A DNA stretch of 46,273 nt, taken from the NCBI RefSeq assembly GCF_000429005.1, contig NZ_AUBA01000023.1:1-46273 (forward strand), written 5' to 3'. A program made the position numbers and the translations under genes. The DNA is from Novosphingobium acidiphilum DSM 19966. GTDB taxonomy: Bacteria > Pseudomonadota > Alphaproteobacteria > Sphingomonadales > Sphingomonadaceae. Below are positions 7,673 through 16,651 of the stretch, one piece after another; position 1 is the first letter of the stretch; every line of letters begins with the position of its first letter. The notes under the pieces are model-generated. The model searched no databases. It had not been told where the DNA came from and saw only the letters and a list, made by a program, of their open reading frames with translations.

Positions 7673-9490
7673 ATGAGCGAACCCGCCCCCAGCAATGCGC
7701 GCAGCACATCGCCGGGCCGAACCACGGGCACCGCACCCCCGATCCTGTCGATCGGCGTCACCGGGCATCGTGCCGCACGCCTGGACCGGCCGGACGTGGC
7801 CGATACGGTCCTTGCCACCTTGGCCCGGATCGAACAGGCCGGGCGCGCCGCTGCGCCCGATGCCCGGTTTCATCTGGTCGGTGCGCTGGCCGATGGCGCC
7901 GACAGCATGGTTGCCGAAGCAGCGCTTGAGCGCGGCTGGATGCTGTCAAGCGTATTGCCCTTTGCGCGCGAACACTATGCCGCCGATTTTGCCGACCGGC
8001 ACGACCGGGCGACGTTTGACCACCTGATTGCAGCGTCGACGCGGGTGTTTGAAATTGCAGGCCCCACCCGGCCCGATGCCGCACCTGCGGCCTATGAACG
8101 CGCGGGCCGCATTGTGCTGGCCCAGGCCGATATCCTGATCGCGATATGGGATGGACAGCCGGCGCAGGGGCGCGGCGGCACCGCGCAAATCGTGGCCGAA
8201 GCGGTTGCACGCGACATTCCGGTGATCCGCCTCGATCCCGAGGCCGCCGCGCCACCGATATTGTTGTGGGATGGGCTGACCGAACATGATCTGGGCCAGC
8301 AGGATATCGAAACCGTGCCGCGCGGCGGGCTCGATCGCCTGCCACGGCTGATCGCGCAAATCCTGTTGCCCCCCGACGATCGGGGCAGGCGCGCCATGCT
8401 GGCCAACATGTCCGGTGCCCGCCCGCGCGGCACGGGCTTTGCCGTGGCCTATCCGCTGTTGCTGGCGGCAGCCGGCGTGAAACGCTGGCGCGCGGCGCCC
8501 GACCCCGCGTCGGCCGATGCGGATCTGCACGCGTGTTTCGCGCCGGTTGCAATGCGTGGCGGGGCTTTTGCCGATCGTCTGAACACGGTCCTGGCGCCGC
8601 AGTTTGTCCAGGCCGACATGATCGCGGCACAGGCTGCGCAACTGTTCCGCAGCGGCTATGTCGCCAATTTCACGCTGTCGGCCCTTGCCGTGATCCTGAC
8701 CCTGATCAGCCTGGCGCTGCCGATCGCGGCAAAGCCGGTGATGGTGACGCTGGAACTGGCCACGATCGGCGCCGTGCTGACGCTGACACGCACCGGCAAT
8801 CGCAGCGGATGGCATCATCGCTGGCTTGACAACCGCAATCTGGCCGAAGGTTTGCGCTGCCTGGCCATTGCTGCGCAAGTCGGGCTGGGTCCGATGTCGG
8901 GGCGCAGCGATCCCGCCGCCAGCCCCGACTGGGTACGCCATGTGCTGCGCCAGACCGCGCGCGAATGCGGATTGCCCGATGCGCGGATCGATCAGGCCTG
9001 GTTGGCCGATGTGCGCAACGGGCTGGTCCACCTGATCGACGGACAGATCGCCTATCTGGCCAAGGAGGCAGGCCGCATGCACCGGCTGGAACACCGCCTG
9101 CATCTGGCCGGAACCGCGCTGTTTGCCGCCACGGCGATCGCCTGCATCGTGGCCATGGCGGTCGAGGCGCTGTTGGCGATCACGCGCAGCGAACTGTCCG
9201 AATCCACCGCGCACGTGTTTCTGGTCGGCATGACGATGATCACCGCCGGCCTTCCCGCGCTGGGTGCCGCGATTTATGGCATACGCATGCAGGGCGAATT
9301 TGCCAGCGTGGCCGAACGCGCGCACGAAACGCACGACCGCATGCAGGCACTGCGCCACACGCTGGACGAAGACGACCTGGCGTTCGACACGTTGCAGCGC
9401 CGGATCGCACATCTGACCGCCCTGCTGACCACCGACACGGCCGACTGGCACCGCACCCACCATGCGCGGCCGCTGGCCCTGCCCGGCTGA
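7673..9490 (+). CDS. SLOG-domain protein with four predicted membrane helices (SLATT-like)
   Basis: A 605-residue protein. Residues about 22-205 form a SLOG/Rossmann-like domain: ILSIGVTGHRAARL, FHLVGALADGADSMVAEAAL, VLPFAREHYAADF, and a nucleotide-site-like RGGTAQIVAEAVARDIPVIRL. Membrane helix pairs are predicted at about 331-378 and 481-536. Between them, WHHRWLDNRNLAEGLRCLAI resembles the linker of SLATT-type two-helix effectors. SLOG domains are known or predicted to sense nucleotide-derived ligands, and SLATT partners are proposed membrane effectors; applying that here is inference. Start ATG 7673 is chosen over TTG 7628 though its ribosome site is weak. It is divergent from the Crp/Fnr gene. 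Confidence 0.72.
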   Translation: MSEPAPSNARSTSPGRTTGTAPPILSIGVTGHRAARLDRPDVADTVLATLARIEQAGRAAAPDARFHLVGALADGADSMVAEAALERGWMLSSVLPFAREHYAADFADRHDRATFDHLIAASTRVFEIAGPTRPDAAPAAYERAGRIVLAQADILIAIWDGQPAQGRGGTAQIVAEAVARDIPVIRLDPEAAAPPILLWDGLTEHDLGQQDIETVPRGGLDRLPRLIAQILLPPDDRGRRAMLANMSGARPRGTGFAVAYPLLLAAAGVKRWRAAPDPASADADLHACFAPVAMRGGAFADRLNTVLAPQFVQADMIAAQAAQLFRSGYVANFTLSALAVILTLISLALPIAAKPVMVTLELATIGAVLTLTRTGNRSGWHHRWLDNRNLAEGLRCLAIAAQVGLGPMSGRSDPAASPDWVRHVLRQTARECGLPDARIDQAWLADVRNGLVHLIDGQIAYLAKEAGRMHRLEHRLHLAGTALFAATAIACIVAMAVEALLAITRSELSESTAHVFLVGMTMITAGLPALGAAIYGIRMQGEFASVAERAHETHDRMQALRHTLDEDDLAFDTLQRRIAHLTALLTTDTADWHRTHHARPLALPG

Positions 9491-9617
9491 AACCGGGCCT
9501 GCGCCCGATCACCTGCAACACGCGAATTTTTTTCACCCATCGCGGCAAACAGGTCATTTGTCGTGGCCCTGGTCGCCCGATAAGCACGGCAGCATCACAC
9601 GAAAGGCTGCCTGTTCG

Positions 9618-10394
9618 ATGACATCACGCCGCATTGCCATCACCGCCGGCGCCTCGGGCATCGGACGCGCGCTGGCCGAGGGGTTTCTGGCGCTGGGGTA
9701 TGACGTGCACCTGTGCGATGCCGACGCGGCAGCGATTGACGCGGTGGCACAGGCGCATCCGGCGCTCCACACCACTTTGGCCGATGTCAGCAGCCACGAC
9801 GACATGGTGCGGTTTTTCGACAGCATCGGCGATACGCTGGATGTGCTGATCAACAATGCCGGGATTTCGGGGCCAACCGGGCGGTGCGAGGATATTGCGC
9901 CGGCCGACTTTGCCCGCACGATCGACGTCAATCTGAACGGTGCGTTCCTGGCCACGCGGCTGGCCATCCCGCGCCTGCGCCGGGGCGATCAGGCCACGAT
10001 CATCACCCTGTCGTCCAATGCCGGACTGTTCGGTTGCCCGTTGCGCAGCCCGTATGTGGCCAGCAAATGGGCGCTGATCGGTCTGACCAAGACCTGGGCG
10101 ATGGAACTGGGCCCGGACGGCATCACGGTCAACGCGATCTGCCCGGCCAGCGTCGAAGGACCGCGCATACGCGGGGTGATCGACCGCGATGCGGCCGCGC
10201 GCGGGCTGACCCACGATCAGGTGGCCAACGAATACCAGCGGCAAAGCTCGATGCGCCGGTTCATCCAGCCCGACGAGATCGTCGCGCTGGCCCTGTATCT
10301 TGCCGGGCCTGCCGCTCGCAACATTTCGGGCCAGGCGCTGGCCGTCGATGGCCATACCGAGGGGCTGTGGCTGGATCTGGAGCCGGTATCATGA
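9618..10394 (+). CDS. Short-chain dehydrogenase/reductase (SDR)
   Basis: A 258-residue classical SDR with Rossmann dinucleotide motif ITAGASGIGRAL (Ala replaces the first Gly of the usual TGxxxGIG), LINNAGISG, catalytic Ser in TLSSNAGLF, and the YVASKWALIGL active site (Tyr and Lys). An acidic residue after the second strand (DVHLCDADAAA) suggests NAD(H). It oxidises or reduces a hydroxyl/keto substrate not identifiable from sequence. Upstream in-frame starts back to 9462 lie within the previous gene and lack family resemblance, so ATG 9618 is used. Its stop overlaps the start of the next gene (ATGA), so the two are coupled. Confidence 0.92.
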   Translation: MTSRRIAITAGASGIGRALAEGFLALGYDVHLCDADAAAIDAVAQAHPALHTTLADVSSHDDMVRFFDSIGDTLDVLINNAGISGPTGRCEDIAPADFARTIDVNLNGAFLATRLAIPRLRRGDQATIITLSSNAGLFGCPLRSPYVASKWALIGLTKTWAMELGPDGITVNAICPASVEGPRIRGVIDRDAAARGLTHDQVANEYQRQSSMRRFIQPDEIVALALYLAGPAARNISGQALAVDGHTEGLWLDLEPVS

Positions 10395-11374
10395 AAGCAG
10401 TCTGGTACGACGCAGTCGGCCCTGCAGCACAAGTCCTGCGCTTTGGCGAGCGGCCGGAACCATGGCCGCAGGCAGGCGAAGTGCGCGTGCGGCTGGCCAC
10501 GTCGGGGGTCAATCCGTCGGACGTAAAAAACCGCAGCGGCGCACGCGGGCCGATGACGCTGCCGTTTCAGATCCCCCATTCCGACGGCGCGGGTGTGATC
10601 GATGCGGTTGGCACGGGCGTTCCGGGCGCGCGTGTCGGCACGCGGGTCTATGTGTGGAACGCGGCATGGCGCAGGTCGCTGGGCACGGCAGCGCAATTCG
10701 TGTGCCTGCCTGCCGACCAGGCCGTCGCCCTGCCCGATGCGATGGATTTTGCCGGTGCCGCCTGCCTTGGCATTCCGGCGATGACTGCCGCCCACGCGCT
10801 GTTTTGCGATGGTGACATCGCAGGGCAGACCGTGTTTGTAACAGGCGGTGCCGGCGCGGTGGGCGAACTGGCGATCCAGTTGGCGCGCTGGGCCGGAGCG
10901 CGGGTGGTCGCCACTGTCAGCAATGCGGCCAAGGCCGAAGTGGCGCGCGCGGCAGGCGCGCATCACGTGATCGATTATCGCAGCGAAGACGTGGTAGAAG
11001 CTGTGCGCGGCCATATCGGCAGTGCCGGTGTCGACCGCGTGATCGAGGTCGAATTCGGCGGCAACCTGCCCATCACCACCCGGATCATCCGCCCCGGCGC
11101 GGTCATCGCGACCTATGGATCGATGGCGGTGCCCACGCCCGAACTGCCGTTCTATCCGCTGATGTTTGCCAATGCCACGGTGCGCATGTTGCTGGTTTAT
11201 CTGCTGGGGCCAGCCGACCGCGCGCGCGCGGTCGAACGCCTGGCTGCGGCGATGGAGGCCGGCGCGCTGAACCCGCGCATAGCGCTGCGCGTGCCGCTGA
11301 AAGACACCGCCAGGGCGCATGACGCTGTGGAAAGCGGATCGCTAATCGGAAACACCGTTATCGATATCGGCTGA
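10391..11374 (+). CDS. Zinc-independent quinone-oxidoreductase-like MDR enzyme
   Basis: A 327-residue medium-chain dehydrogenase/reductase: GroES-like N-terminal domain (MKAVWYDAVGPAAQVLRFGE, VNPSDVKNR) and Rossmann domain with TVFVTGGAGAVGELAIQLA, an AXXGXXG-type NADPH motif. The catalytic and structural zinc cysteines of alcohol dehydrogenases are absent, which fits NADPH:quinone reductase or zeta-crystallin types. HHVIDYRSEDVV and VDRVIEVEFGGN are typical of the family. Starts in ATGA overlap with the SDR and ends one base into the LysR start, so all three are probably one transcript. Substrate unknown; likely works with the SDR on a carbonyl compound. Confidence 0.92.
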   Translation: MKAVWYDAVGPAAQVLRFGERPEPWPQAGEVRVRLATSGVNPSDVKNRSGARGPMTLPFQIPHSDGAGVIDAVGTGVPGARVGTRVYVWNAAWRRSLGTAAQFVCLPADQAVALPDAMDFAGAACLGIPAMTAAHALFCDGDIAGQTVFVTGGAGAVGELAIQLARWAGARVVATVSNAAKAEVARAAGAHHVIDYRSEDVVEAVRGHIGSAGVDRVIEVEFGGNLPITTRIIRPGAVIATYGSMAVPTPELPFYPLMFANATVRMLLVYLLGPADRARAVERLAAAMEAGALNPRIALRVPLKDTARAHDAVESGSLIGNTVIDIG

Positions 11375-12318
11375 TGGCGCGCAATTTTCCTCCTTTGGCC
11401 AGCCTGCGCGCGTTCGAGGCGGCGGCAAGGCACCAGTCGTTCAAGCTGGCGGCGGCTGAATTGCACGTATCGCCTTCGGCCATTTCGCATCAGGTCAAAC
11501 ATCTGGAACAGGTGCTGGGCATGGCGCTGTTCCGGCGCAGCGCCCGGTCGATCGCGCTGACGCCTGCGGGAGAAAAATACTTTCCCTACCTTAAGGATGC
11601 ATTCGACCACATCTGGGCCGGCACGCGCGCGGTCCGCACCGGCCAACGCAGCGACGTGTTGTCGGTGCAGACCTATTCGACGATCGCGGTGCGCTGGCTG
11701 ATTCCCAGGCTGGGTGCGTTTCGGCAGCGTCATCCCGGGATTGATCTGCGCGTGATCACCACCCAGGTTGATCCCGATTTCGATGACGACAGCATTGATT
11801 TGGCCCTGATGATCGGCTGGCCAGCAAACCCGCTGCTGCACAATGTCTATCTGTTTTCGCCCACACTGTTTCCGGTGGCGAGCCCGCAACTGGCCGCAGC
11901 AATCGAACGGCCTGATCAACTGGCGCAAACAACGATCCTGCAGGTACATCCCTCAGCCTCAGATTGGCGGCAGTGGCTGGCGGCGCATCGCGTCACTGGC
12001 ATTGACCTCGATGGGGGGCTGCACTTCGACAGTTATGACCACGCACTGAAAATGGCGGCGCGCGGATTTGGCGCGGCGATTGCAATGCAACCTTATGCGG
12101 CCGAAGACCTGGCTGATGGCGCGCTGGTGCCGCTGTTCCCCGACTGCGAGGTGCCAGCCGGCGGGGTGTGGTACATCAGCCATATCGACAACCGGATGAA
12201 GTCCGCCAGCGCCGGCGCGTTTGTCCGATGGCTGGTCGAACAGGTCGAACACGATCCGGATCTGGCACCGCGGCGCGACCCCGGGCTGGTGCGCGAATTT
12301 GCCCCGCGCCAAGCATGA
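11374..12318 (+). CDS. LysR-family transcriptional regulator (GcvA-like)
   Basis: A 314-residue LysR protein. The N-terminal helix-turn-helix (LASLRAFEAAARHQSFKLAA, LHVSPSAISHQVKHLEQVLG, LFRRSARSIALTPAG) is the GcvA/AmpR type, and the rest is a periplasmic-binding-like effector domain. The start codon shares one base with the preceding stop (TGATG). Being the last gene of the coupled set rather than divergent is less usual for LysR regulators, which suggests autoregulated co-transcription. The inducer is unknown. Confidence 0.93.
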   Translation: MARNFPPLASLRAFEAAARHQSFKLAAAELHVSPSAISHQVKHLEQVLGMALFRRSARSIALTPAGEKYFPYLKDAFDHIWAGTRAVRTGQRSDVLSVQTYSTIAVRWLIPRLGAFRQRHPGIDLRVITTQVDPDFDDDSIDLALMIGWPANPLLHNVYLFSPTLFPVASPQLAAAIERPDQLAQTTILQVHPSASDWRQWLAAHRVTGIDLDGGLHFDSYDHALKMAARGFGAAIAMQPYAAEDLADGALVPLFPDCEVPAGGVWYISHIDNRMKSASAGAFVRWLVEQVEHDPDLAPRRDPGLVREFAPRQA

Positions 12319-12386
12319 ATCAAGCTAACCCACGGGAGTGAAAATCTCGTTTGTGCCAAACGGCACGCTTGCGCGACACTTTGGCC

Positions 12387-12848
12387 ATGATCACGCTCGA
12401 ACCTTTGCTGTCGTTCACCAATCCGATCACCGTCCAGGCGATCGGCCGCACACCGTTCGGCACTCGCACGACGTATGTGATCGGCGAAGGCCAATTCACC
12501 GGCGCACGGTTGCGCGGGCGGATCCTGCCCGGCGGGGGTGACTGGATGCTCGAAGGCGCAGACGGCCTGTGCCGGCTTGACGTGCGCAAGACGTTTGAGA
12601 CCGATGACGGAGCGCTGATCGATGTCCGCTATATCGGGCTTTATCAGGTCAGCGACGCGGTGAATGCTTGTCTGGCCAGTGGTGGGTCATGCCAGTTTGG
12701 CGACACCCTGTTCCAGGTGCAGGCGCAGTTTGAAACGAGTGACACGCGCTACGCCTGGCTGAACCGTACCGTGGCCGTGGGCGAAGGCCGCGAAACCGCC
12801 GAGGGGGTGGTCTATCAGTTGTATGCGCTGGAACATGCTCAGCCCTGA
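12387..12848 (+). CDS. DUF3237 / UPF0311 family protein
   Basis: A 153-residue protein with the DUF3237 beta-barrel pattern: TPFGTRTTYVIGEGQFTG near the N-terminus, RLRGRILPGGGDWML, then VRYIGLYQV and the C-terminal YAWLNRTVAVGEGR followed by VVYQLYAL. The family has no firm biochemical role; it often accompanies SDRs and other catabolic genes, as here. Start ATG 12387 is preferred over upstream TTG-type starts because the family begins at this point; the ribosome site is weak. The gene is 68 bases after the LysR gene and its end overlaps the convergent bisC-like gene by 10 bases. Confidence 0.82.
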   Translation: MITLEPLLSFTNPITVQAIGRTPFGTRTTYVIGEGQFTGARLRGRILPGGGDWMLEGADGLCRLDVRKTFETDDGALIDVRYIGLYQVSDAVNACLASGGSCQFGDTLFQVQAQFETSDTRYAWLNRTVAVGEGRETAEGVVYQLYALEHAQP

Positions 12849-15187
12849 TCCAGCACGGGCGGGTCGAACGCGCGCACCGGCGGGGGCAGTTCGGTCAGCC
12901 GACGGATATCCACCAGGCACGAATGCGCGCTGCACCCCTGCGACAGCGATGAAGCCCCGCGATCGAGCGTCAGAACATTGGGATTGCCGTGCCGGTCAAG
13001 CATGCCGTCGGGATCGTGCCACGCCCCGGTCGACAGCCGCACCACGCCCGGCATGATCGCCGGGTTCAGCACCGCGCCCGCCAGGCAACGCCCGCGGTCG
13101 TTGAACAGTTCGACCACCTCGCCATCGGCAATGCCGCGCATCGCTGCATCGTCGGGGTGGATATGGACGCCTTCGCGCCCCTGCACTTTGCCGGCGCGGC
13201 TCCATGGCGATGGGTCAAGCTGGCTGTGCAGGCGGCGCGCGGGCTGATCGGAAATCAGGTGCAGCGGATAACGCTGCGCCAGCGGCGCGCCCAGCCATTC
13301 GAACGGTTCGCGCCACGCCGCATGGCCCGGGCAATCGTCAAGCGCAAACCCGGCAATACGTTCGGAAAAGATTTCGATCCGCCCCGACGGCGTGCCCAGC
13401 GGATGCGCCACGGGATCGGCGCGAAACGCGCCGTGCATGTCATGCGGCGCATCGTGGACCGACAGGTCGATCAGCCCTGCCTGCCAGAACGCATCGAATT
13501 CGGGCAGGTCGATGCCGATGGCCGCCACACGCGCGCGGTTTTCGGCATAGATATGCTGCAACCATTCCATTTCGCCGCGGCCTTCGTCAAAGGCCCGACG
13601 CGCGCCCAGCCGTTCGGCAATGGTGGCCAGGATATCGCCATCGTTGCGCGCCTGGTCCTGCGGGGCCATCGCGGCCTTCATCGCGATCACATGGCCTTCG
13701 CGCGTGGCAAAGCCGATGTCATTGCGTTCCAGCGCGATCGTGGCGGGCAGCACGATATCGGCATGGCGCGCCGCCGCCGTCCAGTATGGTTCCTGGACAA
13801 TGATCGTTTCGGGCCGGGCCCAGGCGCGGCGCAGGCGATTGAGATCCTGGTGGTGGTGGAACGGATTGCCACCGGCCCAGTGCACCAGGCGGATATCGGG
13901 ATAATGATAATGCCCGCCGTTGTACCGGAACGGGCCCCCGGGGTTCAGCAGCATGTCGGCCAGCCGCGCCACCGGAATAAAATCGGCCACCGCATTGCGT
14001 CCCTGCGGCAGGACGGGGCCCGGGAGTTTCACATGGCTGCTGCCCATCGTGTTCATCGGCCCATAGCCGATGGCATAGCCGCCACCGGGCAATCCGATCT
14101 GCCCCAGCATCGCCGCAAGCGTGATCAGCGCCCAGAACGGTTGTTCGCCATGCGCCGCGCGTTGCAGTGCCCAGGCCGCCGACAGCATCGTGCGATGCGA
14201 CAGCATGGCGTCGGCCAGCATGCGGATCGTCGCCGGATCGACCCCGGTGATCGGCGCGGCCCATTCGGGCGTCTTGGCCACGCCGTCGGTCGTGCCCAGC
14301 AAATAGGGCACAAACCGGTCGAACCCGACGGTGTGGCTGTCGATGAAACCGCGATCGAACCGCGCATCGTGCAACACCGTGTGGGCCAGCGCCAGCATCA
14401 ACGCGGTATCGGTGTTGGGGCGCAGGCGGATCCATTCGACGCAATCGCCCGCCTCGCAATTGTCGCCCACCGGGCCGATGTTGATGATCCTGACGCCGGC
14501 GCGGACCAGCCCCTGCAACCCGGCGCGTGCGCGATGGCGCCCGGCCCCGCTTGACGCGACTTGCGTGTTTTTCAACGGCACCCCGCCAAATGCGACAAAC
14601 AGCGTGCAGGCCTGCGCCAGCCGGTCCCAGCTGGTGTGCGATGCGATCGCGCTGTCCATGTCGGCGGCGATATGCGGCATCAGCACCCGGCCCGCGCCCA
14701 GGCTGTAGCTGTCGACGCTGCGCACATAGCCGCCGATGGTGTTGTAGAACCGGTGCAGCTGGCTTTGCGCGTGATGGAACCGTCCGGCACTGGCCCAGCC
14801 ATACGACCCGGCAAAAATCGCCCGGTTGCCAAAGCTTTCGCGCACCCGCGCGATTTCGCCTGCAACCAGCTGGCACGCGACATCCCAGTCGACTTCGACA
14901 AACCCGTCCTGCCCGCGCCCTTCGCGCGTGCGCGTCTCAAGCCAGCCGCGCCGCACCGCCGGACGCGCCACGCGCAATCGCCGCACCGCGGGATCAAGCT
15001 GATCCAGGCCGATGCGGGTCGGATCGGGATCGTCGGACAAGGCGCGCAAGACCGGATCCTGCCCGGGATTGCCGGTCACCTCGTAAATGCCCCAGTGGGC
15101 TGCGGAATAGCTGCGCGTGGTCACCGTGGGCAGTGTTGCGCTTTTTTTCCGGCTTGAGAACCCAAATCCGCGCGCCGGTTGCGGCAT
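12839..15187 (-). CDS. bisC: BisC-like biotin/methionine sulfoxide reductase (Mo-bisMGD)
   Basis: A 782-residue molybdopterin oxidoreductase without an N-terminal iron-sulfur motif, matching E. coli BisC along its length: AAHWG near the start, IFAGSYGWASAGR (Tyr129, Trp131), SYSLGAGRVLMPH with Ser162 as the probable Mo ligand, FGGVPLKNTQ, LAAMLGQIGLPGGG, VHWAGGNPFHHHQDLNRL, ADIVLPATIALERND, HPLGTPSGRIEIFSERI and RLHSQLDPS. It would reduce sulfoxides or N-oxides (biotin sulfoxide, methionine sulfoxide). No twin-arginine signal is visible, so a cytoplasmic site is likely. Start 15187 is tentative: GTG 15124 also sits just before the conserved region. No membrane or cytochrome partner is adjacent. 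It is divergent from the Hsp70-like gene. Confidence 0.88.
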   Translation of the reverse strand: MPQPARGFGFSSRKKSATLPTVTTRSYSAAHWGIYEVTGNPGQDPVLRALSDDPDPTRIGLDQLDPAVRRLRVARPAVRRGWLETRTREGRGQDGFVEVDWDVACQLVAGEIARVRESFGNRAIFAGSYGWASAGRFHHAQSQLHRFYNTIGGYVRSVDSYSLGAGRVLMPHIAADMDSAIASHTSWDRLAQACTLFVAFGGVPLKNTQVASSGAGRHRARAGLQGLVRAGVRIINIGPVGDNCEAGDCVEWIRLRPNTDTALMLALAHTVLHDARFDRGFIDSHTVGFDRFVPYLLGTTDGVAKTPEWAAPITGVDPATIRMLADAMLSHRTMLSAAWALQRAAHGEQPFWALITLAAMLGQIGLPGGGYAIGYGPMNTMGSSHVKLPGPVLPQGRNAVADFIPVARLADMLLNPGGPFRYNGGHYHYPDIRLVHWAGGNPFHHHQDLNRLRRAWARPETIIVQEPYWTAAARHADIVLPATIALERNDIGFATREGHVIAMKAAMAPQDQARNDGDILATIAERLGARRAFDEGRGEMEWLQHIYAENRARVAAIGIDLPEFDAFWQAGLIDLSVHDAPHDMHGAFRADPVAHPLGTPSGRIEIFSERIAGFALDDCPGHAAWREPFEWLGAPLAQRYPLHLISDQPARRLHSQLDPSPWSRAGKVQGREGVHIHPDDAAMRGIADGEVVELFNDRGRCLAGAVLNPAIMPGVVRLSTGAWHDPDGMLDRHGNPNVLTLDRGASSLSQGCSAHSCLVDIRRLTELPPPVRAFDPPVLDQG

Positions 15188-15244
15188 CGGGCGCACACTG
15201 CCATAGCCGGCCGCCCGCCCCCCTTTGCAAGAGTTCATTCCCCC

Positions 15245-16552
15245 ATGCCTGCCCCAGGTTCGATCGGCATCGATTTCGGCACGACCAATTCGGTGGTCGC
15301 GCGCGCCGATGCCACAGGCGCGGTCAACCTGGTCGATTTCGCCACGCCCGACGGCCCGGCGCAGGTGTTCCGTTCGGCGCTGTGTTTCTGGCAGGACGAG
15401 GCCGTGCGCCATGGGCTGGCCAATGCAGCCGGGCCCTGGGCAATTGCCGAATTCCTGGATTTTCCATCGGGCTCGCGGTTTATCCAGTCGTTCAAGTCGG
15501 TCGCGGCCAACCCCGCATTCGAACATGCGACGCTGTTTGAAAAGCGCCTGCGGTTTGAAGAACTGGGCCGGATTTTTCTGAATCATTTGCAGACCAAGGG
15601 CGGGGCGCCCTTGCGCGATCTGCCCGAACGCGTGGTGGTGGGGCGCCCGGTGCGTTTTGTCGGATCGCGGCCCGATGCGGCGCTGGCGCGCACACGGTAT
15701 GACGCAATGTTTGCAGCGCTTGGCCGGCAGGTTCACTATGTCTACGAACCACTGGGCGCCGCTTTCAGCTTCGCCGCGCGGCTGACCGATCCGGCAGTGC
15801 TGCTGGTGGCCGATTTCGGCGGTGGCACCAGCGATTTTTCGATCGTGCGCGTGGCCGCACCCGGCGCGGCGCAACGCTGCGAACCGCTTGGTGCGGCGGG
15901 CATCGGCATCGCCGGGGACCGCTTTGACTATCGCATCATGGATCAACTGGTCCTGCCGATGCTGGGCAAAGGTGGTACGTATCGGTCGTTCGACAAAGTG
16001 CTGGAAATCCCGCCGGGGCACTTTGCCGATTTTGGCGACTGGTCGCGCCTGGCCATGCTGCGCAATCGCCGCACGCGCGAGGCGCTGGCTCGGCTGCAGC
16101 ACAGCGCCACCGATCCCGCCGCGATCGGGCGAATGATCGCGGTGGTCGAAAACGAACTGGGCCACGGCCTTTATGAAGCGGTGGGCGGCCTGAAACGCGC
16201 GCTGTCATCGCACGACCACGCCCATTTCACGTTTCGCGGCGAAGGCCTGGCGATCGACGCCGACGTCAGCCGTGCCCAGTTCGAAAGCTGGATCGCGCCC
16301 GATCTCGACCGCATCGCCCAAACGGTCGATGCGGCACTGGCCGATGCGGGCCTTGCCCCTGATGCCATCGACCATGTGTTTCTGACCGGGGGATCGTCAT
16401 TGATCCCGGCGGTGCGCGATCTGTTCGTGCGGCGCTTTGGCGAGGGGCGGATTGCCGACGGCGGCGAACTGACCTCGATCGCGCATGGCCTGGCGCTGAT
16501 CGGGCAGGCAGGCGACATGCAGCAATGGGCCGCACCCGACACTGTCGCGTAA
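15245..16552 (+). CDS. yegD: YegD-like Hsp70-family protein
   Basis: A 435-residue actin/Hsp70-fold ATPase: phosphate-1 loop GIDFGTTNSVVA at the N-terminus, VVVGRPVRF, YEPLGAAFSFA, phosphate-2 loop VADFGGGTSDFSIV and adenosine motif FLTGGSSLIPAV. The length and lack of a full substrate-binding domain match E. coli YegD, a DnaK-like protein of unclear role, not DnaK itself. The start is ATG 15245; an upstream start at 15179 has no family support. Divergent from bisC with 57 bases between the starts, so they may share a regulatory region. Confidence 0.88.
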   Translation: MPAPGSIGIDFGTTNSVVARADATGAVNLVDFATPDGPAQVFRSALCFWQDEAVRHGLANAAGPWAIAEFLDFPSGSRFIQSFKSVAANPAFEHATLFEKRLRFEELGRIFLNHLQTKGGAPLRDLPERVVVGRPVRFVGSRPDAALARTRYDAMFAALGRQVHYVYEPLGAAFSFAARLTDPAVLLVADFGGGTSDFSIVRVAAPGAAQRCEPLGAAGIGIAGDRFDYRIMDQLVLPMLGKGGTYRSFDKVLEIPPGHFADFGDWSRLAMLRNRRTREALARLQHSATDPAAIGRMIAVVENELGHGLYEAVGGLKRALSSHDHAHFTFRGEGLAIDADVSRAQFESWIAPDLDRIAQTVDAALADAGLAPDAIDHVFLTGGSSLIPAVRDLFVRRFGEGRIADGGELTSIAHGLALIGQAGDMQQWAAPDTVA

Positions 16553-16651
16553 CCGATGGCGCGGCGACATGGGTGGTTGTCCACGCAAAAAATCGCACGC
16601 GTCATCTATTTGCACTGCCAACCGGCGCGTTTCCTGTGGCATGCATGCACC

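Noticed and set aside
16566..16590. TTGTCCACGC near virB1 as a further copy of the 16-bp repeat
   Set aside because: Only 10 of 16 bases match, which is expected by chance in this GC-rich sequence.
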